From assembly GCA_963577065.1 (NCBI GenBank), contig CAUYXJ010000001.1, positions 27,894 through 91,893 of the forward strand: a DNA stretch of 64,000 nucleotides, given 5' to 3'. The notes under the pieces are model-generated. The model worked only from the letters and a program-made list of their open reading frames with translations, was not told where the DNA came from and ran no database searches. Source of the DNA: CAUYXJ01 sp963577065 (GTDB taxonomy: Bacteria; Chloroflexota; Dehalococcoidia; Tepidiformales; Tepidiformaceae). Both the position numbers and the translations under genes were made by a program. Below, in pieces: positions 1 to 7,870 of this stretch (its first letter is position 1; each line of letters starts with the position of its first letter).

Positions 1-564
1 GACGATCCGGCTGCGCGCGCGAAAGGTCGCGCGGGTCTGCTCGTTCGCCATCAGATCGAGATAGCGGCGCCGCTGTCGAAGCTCCACGTTCGTGAGGCCG
101 TGGTACTTCTCCGGTGGCGCGATCAGCGCCTTGGTGATCAGCTGCCAGGAGGCCGCGGCTACGGTCGGCTCTCCCGTGCGCGTGCGCATCGGCCTCCCAG
201 AGACTGCGACGAAGTCACCCAGATCGATCTCCTTGAGGCGCCCATAGGCCTCGTCTCCGATGACGTTGCGGCGCAGCAGGACCTGGATGCGCCCGGCCTC
301 GTCCTGAAGGTCGAGGAAGCTGGCCTTGCCCATCGCGCGCTGCGCCACGACTCGGCCTACCACCTCGACCGCCCCGCCCTCTGGCTCATCGTCGCCCTCG
401 GCGAACGCGGCGACTAACTCGCGCACCTGCGTACTGGTATGCGAACGCTCGACGCGCGCGGGGTAGGGCTCGAAGCCGGCACTGCGCAGGCGTTCCGCGG
501 CCTCGACGCGCTGCGTCCGCAAGCTCGCGCCACTTTCGTCCTTGTCGTTCACCGGATCGCTCAT
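1..564 (-). CDS. lysS: Lysyl-tRNA synthetase, N-terminal part (cut by window edge)
   Basis: Class II lysyl-tRNA synthetase, charging tRNA-Lys in the cytosol. The minus-strand frame is open from an ATG at 564 to the window edge (188 codons). It begins MSDPVNDKDESG, then shows the OB-fold anticodon-binding domain (GRVVAQRAMGKASFLDLQD at about residues 70-88) and the conserved linker EKYHGLTNVELRQRRYLDL that precedes the catalytic core. The catalytic motifs lie outside the window. It follows greA on the same strand, an order common in bacteria. Identification is from family memory of the N-terminal LysS pattern and is strong. Confidence 0.92.
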   Translation of the reverse strand, partial: MSDPVNDKDESGASLRTQRVEAAERLRSAGFEPYPARVERSHTSTQVRELVAAFAEGDDEPEGGAVEVVGRVVAQRAMGKASFLDLQDEAGRIQVLLRRNVIGDEAYGRLKEIDLGDFVAVSGRPMRTRTGEPTVAAASWQLITKALIAPPEKYHGLTNVELRQRRRYLDLMANEQTRATFRARSRIV

Positions 565-643
565 GCGGGGCTCACGTGGCTACGCTCGGTTGGTTTGCCG
601 GGGACGTTCGGTAGGTCAATTCGAGCCTTTCTGGCAACAAAGA

Positions 644-662
644 GGCCGCCGTGTGGGCGGCC
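644..662 (-). terminator. Hairpin between greA and lysS
   Basis: A perfect 7-bp inverted repeat, GGCCGCC with GGCGGCC around a 5-nt loop. On the minus strand it is followed by TCTTTGTTGCC, a moderately T-rich tail. It lies 29 nt after the greA stop and 80 nt before the lysS start. It is probably an intrinsic terminator, or partial terminator, of greA. Confidence 0.6.
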
Positions 663-690
663 CTGTCGACGATGGTGGGGGGCGCCCGGC

Positions 691-1158
691 TCAATCGATT
701 GCGAGCACCTTCAATTTGATGACGCCGCGGGGGACCTCGACATCGACCTCATCGCCCTTCGTGCGTCCCAACAGGGCGGCGCCCAGGGGCGACTCGTTCG
801 AAATAAGGCCCTCGGCGGCATTCGCCTCCGGCTTTCCCACGATCTGATAGTGGCGGGTCTTCCCGTCTTGCCTCACTTTCACGCCGCTCCCAATCACGAC
901 GTGAGAGGCGTGATGGGCGCCTTCCTCGTCGATCATGACGGCGCGCCGAAGCACGTCCTCGATCTCGAGGATCTTTCCCTCGAGCAGGCTCTGCTCCTGC
1001 TTGGCGTTGTCGTATTCGGCATCGTTCTGGCTCGTCCCCAGTTCACGCGCCGTATGGATGTGATCAGCGACGGTCTTGCGGTCCAGCTTCAGGCTTTCCA
1101 GCTCCGTCTGGAGCTTGGCAACGCCCTCTTTGGTCATCGGAATAGAGTTTTCTGGCAT
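691..1158 (-). CDS. greA: Transcription elongation factor GreA
   Basis: Stimulates cleavage of backtracked RNA by RNA polymerase. The 155-aa product has the usual GreA length and the two-domain pattern: an N-terminal antiparallel coiled coil (residues about 1-75, starting MPENSIPMTKEGVAKLQ, with the ARELGTSQNDAEYDNAKQEQ region that carries the acidic tip) and a C-terminal FKBP-like domain (GSGVKVRQD, ISNESPLGAALLG, EVDVEVPRGVIKLKV). The frame is open further upstream, but ATG 1158 matches the family start and has a GGAGG/GGGTGA ribosome site in front. It is followed by a hairpin and lysS on the same strand. Confidence 0.95.
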   Translation of the reverse strand: MPENSIPMTKEGVAKLQTELESLKLDRKTVADHIHTARELGTSQNDAEYDNAKQEQSLLEGKILEIEDVLRRAVMIDEEGAHHASHVVIGSGVKVRQDGKTRHYQIVGKPEANAAEGLISNESPLGAALLGRTKGDEVDVEVPRGVIKLKVLAID

Positions 1159-1439
1159 GACTTCACCCGCCCTCCGGCGAGCGGAAAAACGGTCTCGAGG
1201 CTGCGTCCGCGGCAGTCGGAGTATAGCGCACGGCACACGCACGCCGTCGCGACGGGGCCGCGTGCCGTTCCTGCAACGCGGGCCTGGTTGTAGCTCGCCG
1301 GTACGAGATAATCGCGGGCAGAGATGCTGTTGCCGTTCGTCTGCAAAGCGTGGGGTGGGAGAGGCCGCTGGCGGGGACCACGGCCCGGAGCGATGGCATG
1401 ACCCGTTTGGGGGGCGGCCGGAGTTGGGCCGACGGCCCC

Positions 1440-3077
1440 ATGCGACGCTCCTCGATGTCGCGTGGGGGCGCCCCCATCGGTCGCTTCATCCTTCTCGCGA
1501 TCGTCGCGATCGCCGTCGTCCTGATCGCGATCGTCGGATACTCGGCGGTCTTCGGGGGCGGGGAGAGCTGCAACGAGACCTATTGCGAATCGTCCTCTGG
1601 CATCCCCATTCCCGCAGGCTTCGCCTCGTTCAGCGAGGTCTACGAGCGCAATCTCAGTGCCGACCCTCTGCCCGAAGGCTTCGACCTGCAGATCACCATC
1701 CCGCTGACGGCAGCGACAGGTGATAACCGCAATCTCAGTTTTTACGGCTACGATGCCACGACGGGGCTCTGGCAGCCGCTCGCCTCGGCGGTCCTGGACG
1801 AGACGGGCACCCAAGCCACCGGCCTTTTCGCCGACCCGCCGCGGTACCTGGCGGTCCTGCGGCGCTTGAATGAGGGCGGCCACGTCGTCGCCTACCTCGA
1901 GCCCGGCGCAACCCTTCACCCTCGGGCCGTTGCGCATGTCACTATCGTCCACACGTTCGACTTCACCCCGTTGGCCGACGGGACCCTCGCGGGTGAGCTG
2001 AGCACGCCCCCCGCCACGGAGGCCGCGCACTATCCCGTGCTCTCTGCTTCGGCCGAACTGCCCGACACCGTCCCCAATTTGGCCGCCATCCTCGCGACCG
2101 GAGCGGAGCGCTCAAACCACGTCCGCCAGATCCTCCAGCACGTGGCCGCCGTCCGCATCGCCGGGATCGACATCGCCTACCTCGAATTGCGGGCGGATCA
2201 GCGCACGTCCTTCACCCTCTTCGTCGCTGAACTCGCGGACGGCCTGCACGCGGAGGGCAAGACGCTCACGCTCACCCTCCCGGCGCCCGTGAAAGCGCCC
2301 GATGGGATCGACGAGGGTGCCTATGATTGGGCGTCCCTGGGTCGCGCCGCCGACGTCCTCAAGATCGCCCCCGTACGCGATCAGGGGACCTACCGCTTGG
2401 AGATGCCGGACGTCCTCGAACATCTCGTCAGCCTCGTCGAGCCGAGCAAGCTGGTTTTGACTGTCACGCCCTACGCTTCAGAGAAGTCGGCCGATGGGCT
2501 CCGTCGTCTGAGCCTCACGGAGGCGATGACGATCGCGAGCAAACTCGCAATTCGCAGCGAATCGGTTGTCGCCGGCGGCGAGATCGAGATCGTGGGGATC
2601 AACATCGACCGCGAGGAGGGGCTCAGCGGACTGCGCTGGCGGCCCGAGACGGCCACGGTTGCGTTCACCTACAAGCTCAATGGCGGGCGCACGGTTTGGA
2701 TCGAGAACGTCTTCAGCGTCGGCTTCAAGCTCGAGTTCGTCTCCGATTTCGGCCTGGGGGGGTTCGCGGTTGAAGATGCCAGCGAGAACATCTTCCTGGG
2801 GGACATCTGGGGCGCGATCGAGCCCTTTGTAGAGACCGGCCAGCCCGTCCTCCTGCAGCCCAACCCCGGGGACTTGCTGCCGCGGTGGGCGGCCACGGGT
2901 GGCTCGTTGCAAGGAGGGGATGGCGGCCTCGTGACGTGGCAGACACCGGACGAGCCTGGCACCTACACCGTGACGCTCAGCCTCAGCGAGGGCGTCTATC
3001 GCTTCGAGAACGAAGTGACGCTCGCGCTCCAACCCCCAGCGGCCGTTGAAGACGAAACCGCCCCGCGGGTCCCCTGA
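1440..3077 (+). CDS. Membrane-anchored GH18-like (chitinase-fold) protein of unknown activity
   Basis: A 545-aa protein with an N-terminal basic stretch and one transmembrane segment (about residues 15-38, FILLAIVAIAVVLIAIVGYS), so the bulk is probably extracytoplasmic. The middle (about 220-420) reads like a glycoside-hydrolase 18/SleL-type TIM barrel: RIAGIDIAYLEL in place of the DxxDxDxE strand, then FVAELADGLHAEGKTLTLTLP and YDWASLGRAADVLKI. The catalytic acid motif is not recognisable, so a binding or structural role is possible. The C-terminal 60 residues look like an Ig-like domain (TWQTPDEPGTYTVTLSLSEG). The start is uncertain: the frame is open to about 1350 and ATGs at 1440 and 1455 are both possible. 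It ends 1 nt before rsmD. Confidence 0.6.
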   Translation: MRRSSMSRGGAPIGRFILLAIVAIAVVLIAIVGYSAVFGGGESCNETYCESSSGIPIPAGFASFSEVYERNLSADPLPEGFDLQITIPLTAATGDNRNLSFYGYDATTGLWQPLASAVLDETGTQATGLFADPPRYLAVLRRLNEGGHVVAYLEPGATLHPRAVAHVTIVHTFDFTPLADGTLAGELSTPPATEAAHYPVLSASAELPDTVPNLAAILATGAERSNHVRQILQHVAAVRIAGIDIAYLELRADQRTSFTLFVAELADGLHAEGKTLTLTLPAPVKAPDGIDEGAYDWASLGRAADVLKIAPVRDQGTYRLEMPDVLEHLVSLVEPSKLVLTVTPYASEKSADGLRRLSLTEAMTIASKLAIRSESVVAGGEIEIVGINIDREEGLSGLRWRPETATVAFTYKLNGGRTVWIENVFSVGFKLEFVSDFGLGGFAVEDASENIFLGDIWGAIEPFVETGQPVLLQPNPGDLLPRWAATGGSLQGGDGGLVTWQTPDEPGTYTVTLSLSEGVYRFENEVTLALQPPAAVEDETAPRVP

Positions 3078-3078
3078 G

Positions 3079-3639
3079 ATGGCCCCGCCTGCACTGCGGA
3101 TCACGGGTGGGGACCTCCGTGGCTTCCGGCTCGCGGAAGCGGGGGGAGCGCGTTTGCGACCGACCAGTGCGCGTGTGCGTGAGGCCGTCTTCAACGTCCT
3201 CGCCGGTCGCGTCGAAGACGCCGTACTGCTGGACCTCTTCGCGGGGACGGGCGCACTCGGCCTCGAGGCGCTGAGCCGCGGCGCCGCCCGGGGGGTGTTC
3301 GTCGAAAGCCATCGCAGTGCGGCCCGCTCGATCGTGCAGAGCCTTGCTCGCGCGGAGCTTGCTGAGCGTGGCACGGTCGTACGCGGCGCCCTACCGGGCG
3401 CGCTCGACTCGGTCGAAGGGCCCTTCGACCTGATCTTCCTGGATCCGCCCTACGACTCCGATCGGGTGGAGCCGACACTCGCCGGTCTATCGGTGCTCCT
3501 TGGGGAGGGCGGCACGGTCGTCTACGAGCACCGGAGCCGATACAATCCGCCGGAACGCCCGGCTGGCCTGGTTCTCACCGACCGTAGGGTCTACGGCGAC
3601 ACCGCGGTGGCGTTTTTCGCGGCAATGGAGGCGGCATGA
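3079..3639 (+). CDS. rsmD: 16S rRNA (guanine966-N2)-methyltransferase RsmD
   Basis: SAM-dependent methylation of G966 in 16S rRNA. The 186-aa product carries the RsmD N-terminal signature (RITGGDLRGFRL, LRPTSARVREAVFNVL), the SAM-binding motif I (LLDLFAGTGALGLEALSRGA at about residues 50-69) and the catalytic DPPY motif (DLIFLDPPYDSD). ATG 3079 is chosen because it gives the canonical N-terminus and falls 1 nt after the preceding stop. Its stop overlaps the coaD start as ATGA, and rsmD-coaD is a widely conserved pair. Confidence 0.95.
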   Translation: MAPPALRITGGDLRGFRLAEAGGARLRPTSARVREAVFNVLAGRVEDAVLLDLFAGTGALGLEALSRGAARGVFVESHRSAARSIVQSLARAELAERGTVVRGALPGALDSVEGPFDLIFLDPPYDSDRVEPTLAGLSVLLGEGGTVVYEHRSRYNPPERPAGLVLTDRRVYGDTAVAFFAAMEAA

Positions 3640-4121
3640 GAACAGCGATCTTCCCGGGCGCCTTCGATCCCGTGACGAACGGCCACCTCGACCTCGTGCA
3701 GCGTATGACGGAGCTCTTCGATCGCGTGATCGTGGCCGTCATCCGCGGGCGTGAGAAGAGCGCGATGTTCGACACGGAGGAGCGGGTCGAGCTGTTCCGC
3801 GAGGCGACCCAAGATCTCCCTAGCGTCGAGGTCGAGGTTCTGGAAGGCCTCACCGTCCAGTTCGCCCAGAAGCGAGGGGCGGTGGCCATCGTCCGCGGGA
3901 TTCGCGGCGGTGGCGACTTCGAGTACGAGTTCGACATGGCTCTGATGAACCGCAAGATGGCGCCCAACATCGAGTCGGTGTACCTGATGACCAACCACGA
4001 ATTCCTCTACATCAGCGCGAGCCGTGTGAGGGAGATCTCGAAGCTCGGCTACGATGTCGTCGATCTCGTGCCGACCCACGTCCGGACGGCGATCCGCGCG
4101 AAGCTCGGTCTCGACGACTAA
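3636..4121 (+). CDS. coaD: Phosphopantetheine adenylyltransferase
   Basis: Fourth step of coenzyme A synthesis: 4'-phosphopantetheine plus ATP to dephospho-CoA. The 161-aa product is family length and has the nucleotidyltransferase motif GAFDPVTNGHLDLVQR (residues 8-23, the TxGH type), the IVRGIRGGGDFEYEFDMALMN segment and ISASRVREISKLG (the ISSSxxR motif) near the C-terminus. It starts inside the rsmD stop (ATGA), so translation is coupled. Confidence 0.97.
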   Translation: MRTAIFPGAFDPVTNGHLDLVQRMTELFDRVIVAVIRGREKSAMFDTEERVELFREATQDLPSVEVEVLEGLTVQFAQKRGAVAIVRGIRGGGDFEYEFDMALMNRKMAPNIESVYLMTNHEFLYISASRVREISKLGYDVVDLVPTHVRTAIRAKLGLDD

Positions 4122-4142
4122 CCGCCAGCAGGAAGCCCGCTC

Positions 4143-4655
4143 GTGGAGATCCTCGACCTCATCGATAGTCTCGAATCGCTCGTCGTGCATGCGCGCCGCC
4201 TGCCGGTGGGGAGCAACCTGGTTATCGACCGGCGCGGCATTCTCGATCTCATCGATCAGCTTCGACTCTCGGTCCCCGCCGATGTCCGCCAGGCAGCGCA
4301 GATTCTCGAGCAGCGCGAGCAGGTGCTGTTGGACGCGCAGCAGCGTGCGCAAGTGGTGCTCGACGAGGCCCAGAAATTGCGCGAAGAGCTGCTCAACGAG
4401 ACGACGATGCTCAGGGAGGCGCAGGAGCGCAGCCAGGCCATCATCATGGATGCGGAAGCTCGCGCTCGGCAGACGGTGGCCGAGGCCGACGCTACCGCCG
4501 CCGCCCACCTGAGCGAGGCCGCGGAGGCCGCAACCGATCAGCTCGAGGACGCGGACCGCTATGCCCTCTCCGTCATCGAGCGGCTTCAGGGCGATGTGCG
4601 GACGATTTTGGAATCGCTCCAGCAGAGCGGCGACAGCCTCCGCGAGGACCGCTAG
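4143..4655 (+). CDS. Coiled-coil protein, DivIVA/SepIVA-like or ATPase-stalk-like
   Basis: A 170-aa protein starting with GTG, 21 nt after coaD and probably in its operon. The N-terminus (MEILDLIDSLESLVVHARRL) forms a short conserved-looking helix. Residues about 50-165 are a continuous Ala/Gln/Glu-rich coiled coil (AQQRAQVVLDEAQKLREELL, DAEARARQTVAEADATAAAH). This resembles the SepIVA/DivIVA-like proteins often found after coaD in actinobacteria, where they act in cell-wall growth; that link is an inference from position and composition. No membrane segment is seen. Its TAG stop overlaps the stop of the convergent pseudogene (shared CTAG). Confidence 0.6.
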   Translation: MEILDLIDSLESLVVHARRLPVGSNLVIDRRGILDLIDQLRLSVPADVRQAAQILEQREQVLLDAQQRAQVVLDEAQKLREELLNETTMLREAQERSQAIIMDAEARARQTVAEADATAAAHLSEAAEAATDQLEDADRYALSVIERLQGDVRTILESLQQSGDSLREDR

Positions 4656-5049
4656 GGCTCGCGGGCGTTGGCGGCCCCGAGGAGGTCCCTGAGACGCACC
4701 AGGTCGCCGCGCAGGTTGCGGCGGACGGCCAACCGCAGCAGCGGCCCCGCGACCCGGAAGAACCAACCAGGATCGCCTTCGAGCTCGACTCGCGTCGTGG
4801 TCATACTGCCTTCGTTCTCAGCGAAGGAGTAGCGCACCGAGTCACATAGTTCACATAACGCAGTTCTCGTCCGAGGAAGTGGGCGACGCGTTCAACGCGT
4901 GATCCGACGGCGATCGGTGGCGGCGTCAGGACGGTCACTGATTGAATGCCGCCGATCCAGGCGCTGTCGGTCTCCGGGTCCATCACGAAGGCCGCTACCT
5001 CTGCGATCGGGCGGGCGATGCGCGTCTCCGCGGAAGCGCCGAAAGGCAT
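4652..5049 (-). pseudogene. SRPBCC (polyketide cyclase/START-fold) family gene, internally disrupted
   Basis: Two minus-strand frames encode the two ends of one SRPBCC ligand-binding protein. The N-terminal part, from ATG 5049, reads MPFGASAETRIARPIAEVAAF ... VGSRVERVAHFLGRELRYVNYV. The C-terminal part, in another frame ending at 4652, reads VRYSFAENEGSMTTTRVELE ... GPLLRLAVRRNLRGDLVRL. The join lies near 4835-4855. Compared with the usual family pattern about 15-20 residues are also missing there, so a deletion of tens of bases is more likely than a single-base slip. A small direct repeat (TATGTGAAC/TATGTGACT) sits at the junction. Confidence 0.6.
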
Positions 5050-5130
5050 GGGCGCAGTTCTCCAGATCAGCCGCCATCGCCGTCGCAATCACGCGTTTGC
5101 GCACGGTTCGCCACGAGAGGTTGTGCCTCC

Positions 5131-5141
5131 GGGGGGGGGGG
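5131..5141. repeat. G11 homopolymer run
   Basis: Eleven consecutive G on the plus strand between the disrupted SRPBCC gene and the bacilliredoxin gene. It is the longest mononucleotide run noticed in the window, and it lies 3' of the bacilliredoxin gene (minus strand). Confidence 0.9.
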
Positions 5142-5169
5142 ACCGCTTCGGTTACCGGCGTCGCCGAGC

Positions 5170-5502
5170 CTACTCCGCTGCGACCGCCTCGCTGACGGCA
5201 TCGCTGGTGATGCTGTAGTGCGAAGCGGCCCACCGCGCCTTCGCGGCGCGCAGGATGATCACCTGCGGCGATTCGTGCTTCACGCCCGTGCGTTCCTGAA
5301 CGGAGGCGGTGAGGTCGCGATGCTGGGCGACATCGATCAGTGCGATCTCACCCTCCAGCTTCGACAGCTCGTCGTAGGCATGGCTCGAGACCGGGCACCA
5401 GTAGTCGTGCAGGAAGAGGACGACGTCCTCGGTCTGCGAGCGCTCGAACCAGCCGTCGAGCTCAGAAGTCTCTGCGACGTCCCGAAAGTGTTTCGCACCC
5501 AC
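5170..5502 (-). CDS. Monothiol bacilliredoxin-like protein (YtxJ/BrxC, DUF2847)
   Basis: A 110-aa thioredoxin-fold protein. Key features are VVLFLHDYWCPVSSHAYDEL, with a single active-site Cys (the family motif is TCPIS), and the downstream RTGVKHESPQVIILRAAKAR-WAASHYSIT segment, close to the family's GVxHESPQ...W.ASHxxIT pattern. The family removes bacillithiol from proteins in Firmicutes; whether this organism makes bacillithiol is unknown. GTG 5502 is chosen because GGGAGG sits 7-8 nt upstream and the residues before it look non-coding. Confidence 0.75.
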   Translation of the reverse strand: MGAKHFRDVAETSELDGWFERSQTEDVVLFLHDYWCPVSSHAYDELSKLEGEIALIDVAQHRDLTASVQERTGVKHESPQVIILRAAKARWAASHYSITSDAVSEAVAAE

Positions 5503-5593
5503 GCTGCCGCCTCCCGTGCCCGCGCCAGTTCGCGGCGGGCGCTTCGTGCAAGATACCAGCGAAGCGCCACCGCGGTCATGAGGTCGGTCGCAA

Positions 5594-6013
5594 TCAGCCA
5601 CGCCGGGCGATGGCGTACGTCGCCCGGCCCGTGGCCACGAGCTCGCCCTCCGCGTCCTCCACGTCCACGCCGACGAAAACGGCCGTGCGACCGGCGCGGA
5701 GCGCCCGCCCTGTCGCCTGCACCTCACCTCGAGCGGCGCGCAGGTAGGAGATGTTCAGGTCGGTGGTTGCGTGGCCGGCCCAAGTTTCGTCAGCAGGGTC
5801 CCGCAGCGTCGCCACGACCGCGCCGGAGGCGGCGTCGACGAGCGAGGCGAGGGCACCACCGTGCATCACGTCCGGGCGCCGGGTCGCCAGCTGTGGACTC
5901 ATCGCGAGGCGCAGTGTGATCCGTCCGCGCTCGGCCTCCACGAGCTCGATTCCGAGCAGGCCCCAGTACGGGATCTCGGTGGCGGCTACGAGCGCTTCGA
6001 TCGCCGGGTCCAT
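5594..6013 (-). CDS. PaaI-type hotdog thioesterase
   Basis: A 139-aa single hotdog-domain protein of the PaaI/YbgC-like acyl-CoA thioesterase superfamily. Visible signatures are PYWGLLGIELVEAERGRITL, the central helix motif DVMHGGALASLVDAASGAVV (HGGxxxxLxD, with the active-site Asp/Gly region) and TTDLNISYLRAARGEVQATG. Substrate cannot be told. It is transcribed on the minus strand just upstream of the bacilliredoxin gene with a gap of about 90 nt. Confidence 0.88.
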   Translation of the reverse strand: MDPAIEALVAATEIPYWGLLGIELVEAERGRITLRLAMSPQLATRRPDVMHGGALASLVDAASGAVVATLRDPADETWAGHATTDLNISYLRAARGEVQATGRALRAGRTAVFVGVDVEDAEGELVATGRATYAIARRG

Positions 6014-6214
6014 GGACGCCCCCCTCGCCGCCCTATAGTGCCCGCCGCCCGCGACCCCGTCATGGAGCGGGTCTGGTCCCGATCCCCACCGCCCACCGCT
6101 TCTTACCGCGGTCGTTCGGGCCGCGAGGGGGCGAGCTTGGCCGCGCTCGGCGACCGCAAGATCGGTCCAAAGAGGGACCCACGGTCACCGTATCCTCTGT
6201 TGGGGGGGGTCGTG

Positions 6215-6574
6215 ATGGCGATCGCACGAGCCGGGGTGACGGTGGCGGTGTCCGATCTCGCACGGGCCGTCGCTTTCTACGAGCGGTTCTTTGAGCTGAA
6301 GCCCGAGATTTTGACCGATCGGTTCGCCGGTTTCGCTGTGCAGGGCTCGCAATACGGCCTCCTGTTGCAGGACGCCTACGCGTTCCCTCTGGTACGGGGC
6401 AACAATGCCGTTCCCAACCTCCGTGTCGACGACATCGAGGCCGAGCACGAACGCGTTCGGGCGCTCGATCCGCCCCGGCTGACGCCGGTGCAAGCGGTCG
6501 GACCGATACGCGTGTTCATGTTCGACGACCCCGACGGGAACGTTATCGAGATCTCCGGCGCGCCCGAAGGGTAG
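6215..6574 (+). CDS. VOC/glyoxalase family protein
   Basis: A 119-aa one-domain vicinal-oxygen-chelate protein made of two beta-alpha-beta-beta-beta repeats. The first begins AGVTVAVSDLARAVAFYERF; the second ends in the typical VFMFDDPDGNVIEISG, with the metal-ligand Glu in NVIEI. Substrate is unknown. The frame is open far upstream, but homology begins at ATG 6215 (GTG 6212 also possible). A run of eight G (6202-6209) sits directly in front and may act as, or interfere with, the ribosome site. Confidence 0.8.
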   Translation: MAIARAGVTVAVSDLARAVAFYERFFELKPEILTDRFAGFAVQGSQYGLLLQDAYAFPLVRGNNAVPNLRVDDIEAEHERVRALDPPRLTPVQAVGPIRVFMFDDPDGNVIEISGAPEG

Positions 6575-6679
6575 CTGAAGCGAGCCAGCAAGCTCCGGCT
6601 GGAGATCGATGTGGGCATCTGGGACGCCCACCGCCAGGGGGCGTCGGGGCGCCCGCTGCGCCACGCTCGATCGGGGCCG

Positions 6680-6973
6680 TTACTCGATCGACGCCCAGAA
6701 GGCGATCGTGCTGGCCCCGATCTCAACGCCCTCTTCGATCGGCACGACCGGTGTGACATCGAAGTCGAAGTACGGCGTGAACGGCGCGATCGCGGCCATC
6801 GCGCTCGCTACCGATTCCGTTTCCGCAACAAAGAGGCCGCCACCGGTAAGGCGCGAGTAGTGCGATTGGAACTCGAAGCCCTCCGGCGGGGTCCAGCTGG
6901 TGAAGAGCTGGAGGGCGCGGGTTTGCCCAGCCTCGCTGGTATCAGTGGGGATGTAGGTTCCGGCGACGAGCAT
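6680..6973 (-). CDS. DUF3303-like small protein
   Basis: A 97-aa protein. The C-terminal half (LFVAETESVASAMAAIAPFTPYFDFDVTPVVPIEEGVEIG) matches the DUF3303 pattern, in which an alpha-beta barrel-like monomer ends in 'PYxDxDVxPVxxxEE'. Function is unknown. The start MLVAGTYIPTD gives the usual family N-terminus. It is separated from the VOC gene on the other strand by about 100 nt. Confidence 0.6.
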   Translation of the reverse strand: MLVAGTYIPTDTSEAGQTRALQLFTSWTPPEGFEFQSHYSRLTGGGLFVAETESVASAMAAIAPFTPYFDFDVTPVVPIEEGVEIGASTIAFWASIE

Positions 6974-7024
6974 CAGGCGTTCTCGGCCGCGGCCGGGTTC
7001 CAGGTCCGCTCCGGGCCCCCGCGG

Positions 7025-7327
7025 CTAGAAGTCATCATCCATCCCCATTCCGCCCATGTCGGGCATTCCGCCCATACCGGGCATGCCGCCCATGCCTGGC
7101 ATGCCACCCATGCCGGGCATGCCACCCATGTCGGGCATGCCGCCGCCGAGGTCACCGAGATCGAAATCGTCGGAGCTGCCGCCCACGCCGATGATGCCAG
7201 CGCCGAAAACGCGGTGGGCTTTGGTCCCGTCGTCAGGACACTTTGCGGCGGCGCCCGCCTTGGAGCGCGGCCGCACCAGATCGAAGGCCTGCTCGCATTT
7301 GGGGCAGCGGAATTCGTAGATGGGCAT
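7025..7327 (-). CDS. FmdB-family zinc ribbon protein with Gly-Met-Pro repeat tail
   Basis: A 100-aa protein. Residues 1-45 are the FmdB/CxxC_CxxC_SSSS zinc ribbon (MPIYEFRCPKCEQAFDLVRP, then KCPDDGTKAHRVFG, where the second CxxC is reduced to one Cys followed by PDD). Residues about 65-95 are six near-identical GGMPxM hexapeptides, encoded by an imperfect 18-bp tandem repeat (about 7040-7145), ending in GMGMDDDF. The family is annotated as a formamidase regulator, but its general role is unknown. The methionine-rich tail could be flexible or metal-binding; this is an inference. Confidence 0.82.
   Translation of the reverse strand: MPIYEFRCPKCEQAFDLVRPRSKAGAAAKCPDDGTKAHRVFGAGIIGVGGSSDDFDLGDLGGGMPDMGGMPGMGGMPGMGGMPGMGGMPDMGGMGMDDDF
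7040..7145. repeat. 18-bp imperfect tandem repeat inside the FmdB gene
   Basis: About six copies of an 18-base unit (plus strand, variants of GGCATGCCNCCCATGNC) encoding GGMPxM. Units differ at single positions, which are mostly synonymous or Gly/Asp swaps. Confidence 0.8.
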
Positions 7328-7445
7328 TGTTCGTCTTCCCTTTCAAGATGCGGTTGCTGATTGTCATCCGATCCTAGCACTGCTTGGCGTCGGAGCTGAA
7401 CGTGGTGCGAGCGGCCCTCAGAGGCGCTACGATCGCTGCCTGCGA

Positions 7446-7517
7446 GCCCCCGTAGCTCAGCGGATAGAGTGTCGGCCTCCGGAGCCGAAGGCAGAGGTTC
7501 GAGTCCTCTCGGGGGTA
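7446..7517 (+). tRNA. tRNA-Arg (anticodon CCG)
   Basis: The cloverleaf closes fully. Acceptor stem GCCCCCG pairs with CGGGGGT plus discriminator A. The D arm is GCTC...GAGT. The anticodon stem TCGGC/GCCGA encloses loop CTCCGGA (anticodon CCG). The T arm is AGAGG-TTCGAGT-CCTCT. The variable loop is 4 nt. CCA is not encoded. It reads CGG codons. Confidence 0.95.
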
Positions 7518-7606
7518 CGACTGCTCCTCACCTGTGCCCGAGGTTCCGCGCGAACGAGGATCACGCACCCGCCCAGGTCTCGGTACGATGGTTTCGGGGA
7601 CCTGGG

Positions 7607-7870
7607 ATGAACTTGCCCTTCGCGCTTCAGGATTCCGAGTCGGTGCTGATCGCCTGTCGCCGCCACTGGATGTACCTCTACCCCAGGCTCCTGGGGCTGA
7701 GCTTGCTCGCCATCGTGCCCGTGGTCGTTCTTACCGCCGGTCTCGGGCTGGGCCCCGGCCTCGATGGCACGCTCCTCTGGATCGTGAGCTCGTTCACCGG
7801 ACTTGAGAGAAGTGGGACGGTGGCGGAGTCGGGGACACCTGGTGCTGTAGCAACAAAGAGGCGGGGGTGA
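7607..7870 (+). pseudogene. PH-domain membrane protein, truncated N-terminal fragment
   Basis: ATG 7607 starts MNLPFALQDSESVLIACRRHWMYLYPRL, typical of the bacterial PH-like (YdbS/DUF304-related) membrane proteins of Chloroflexota, followed by one transmembrane segment (LLGLSLLAIVPVVVLTAGL). The similarity stops near 7790-7805 (WIVSSFTG), where a second membrane helix and the PH domain should follow. The frame then runs through unrelated sequence (LERSGTVAESG...) to a stop at 7870. It is probably truncated by insertion or deletion at the IS481-like remnant that begins there. Confidence 0.55.
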
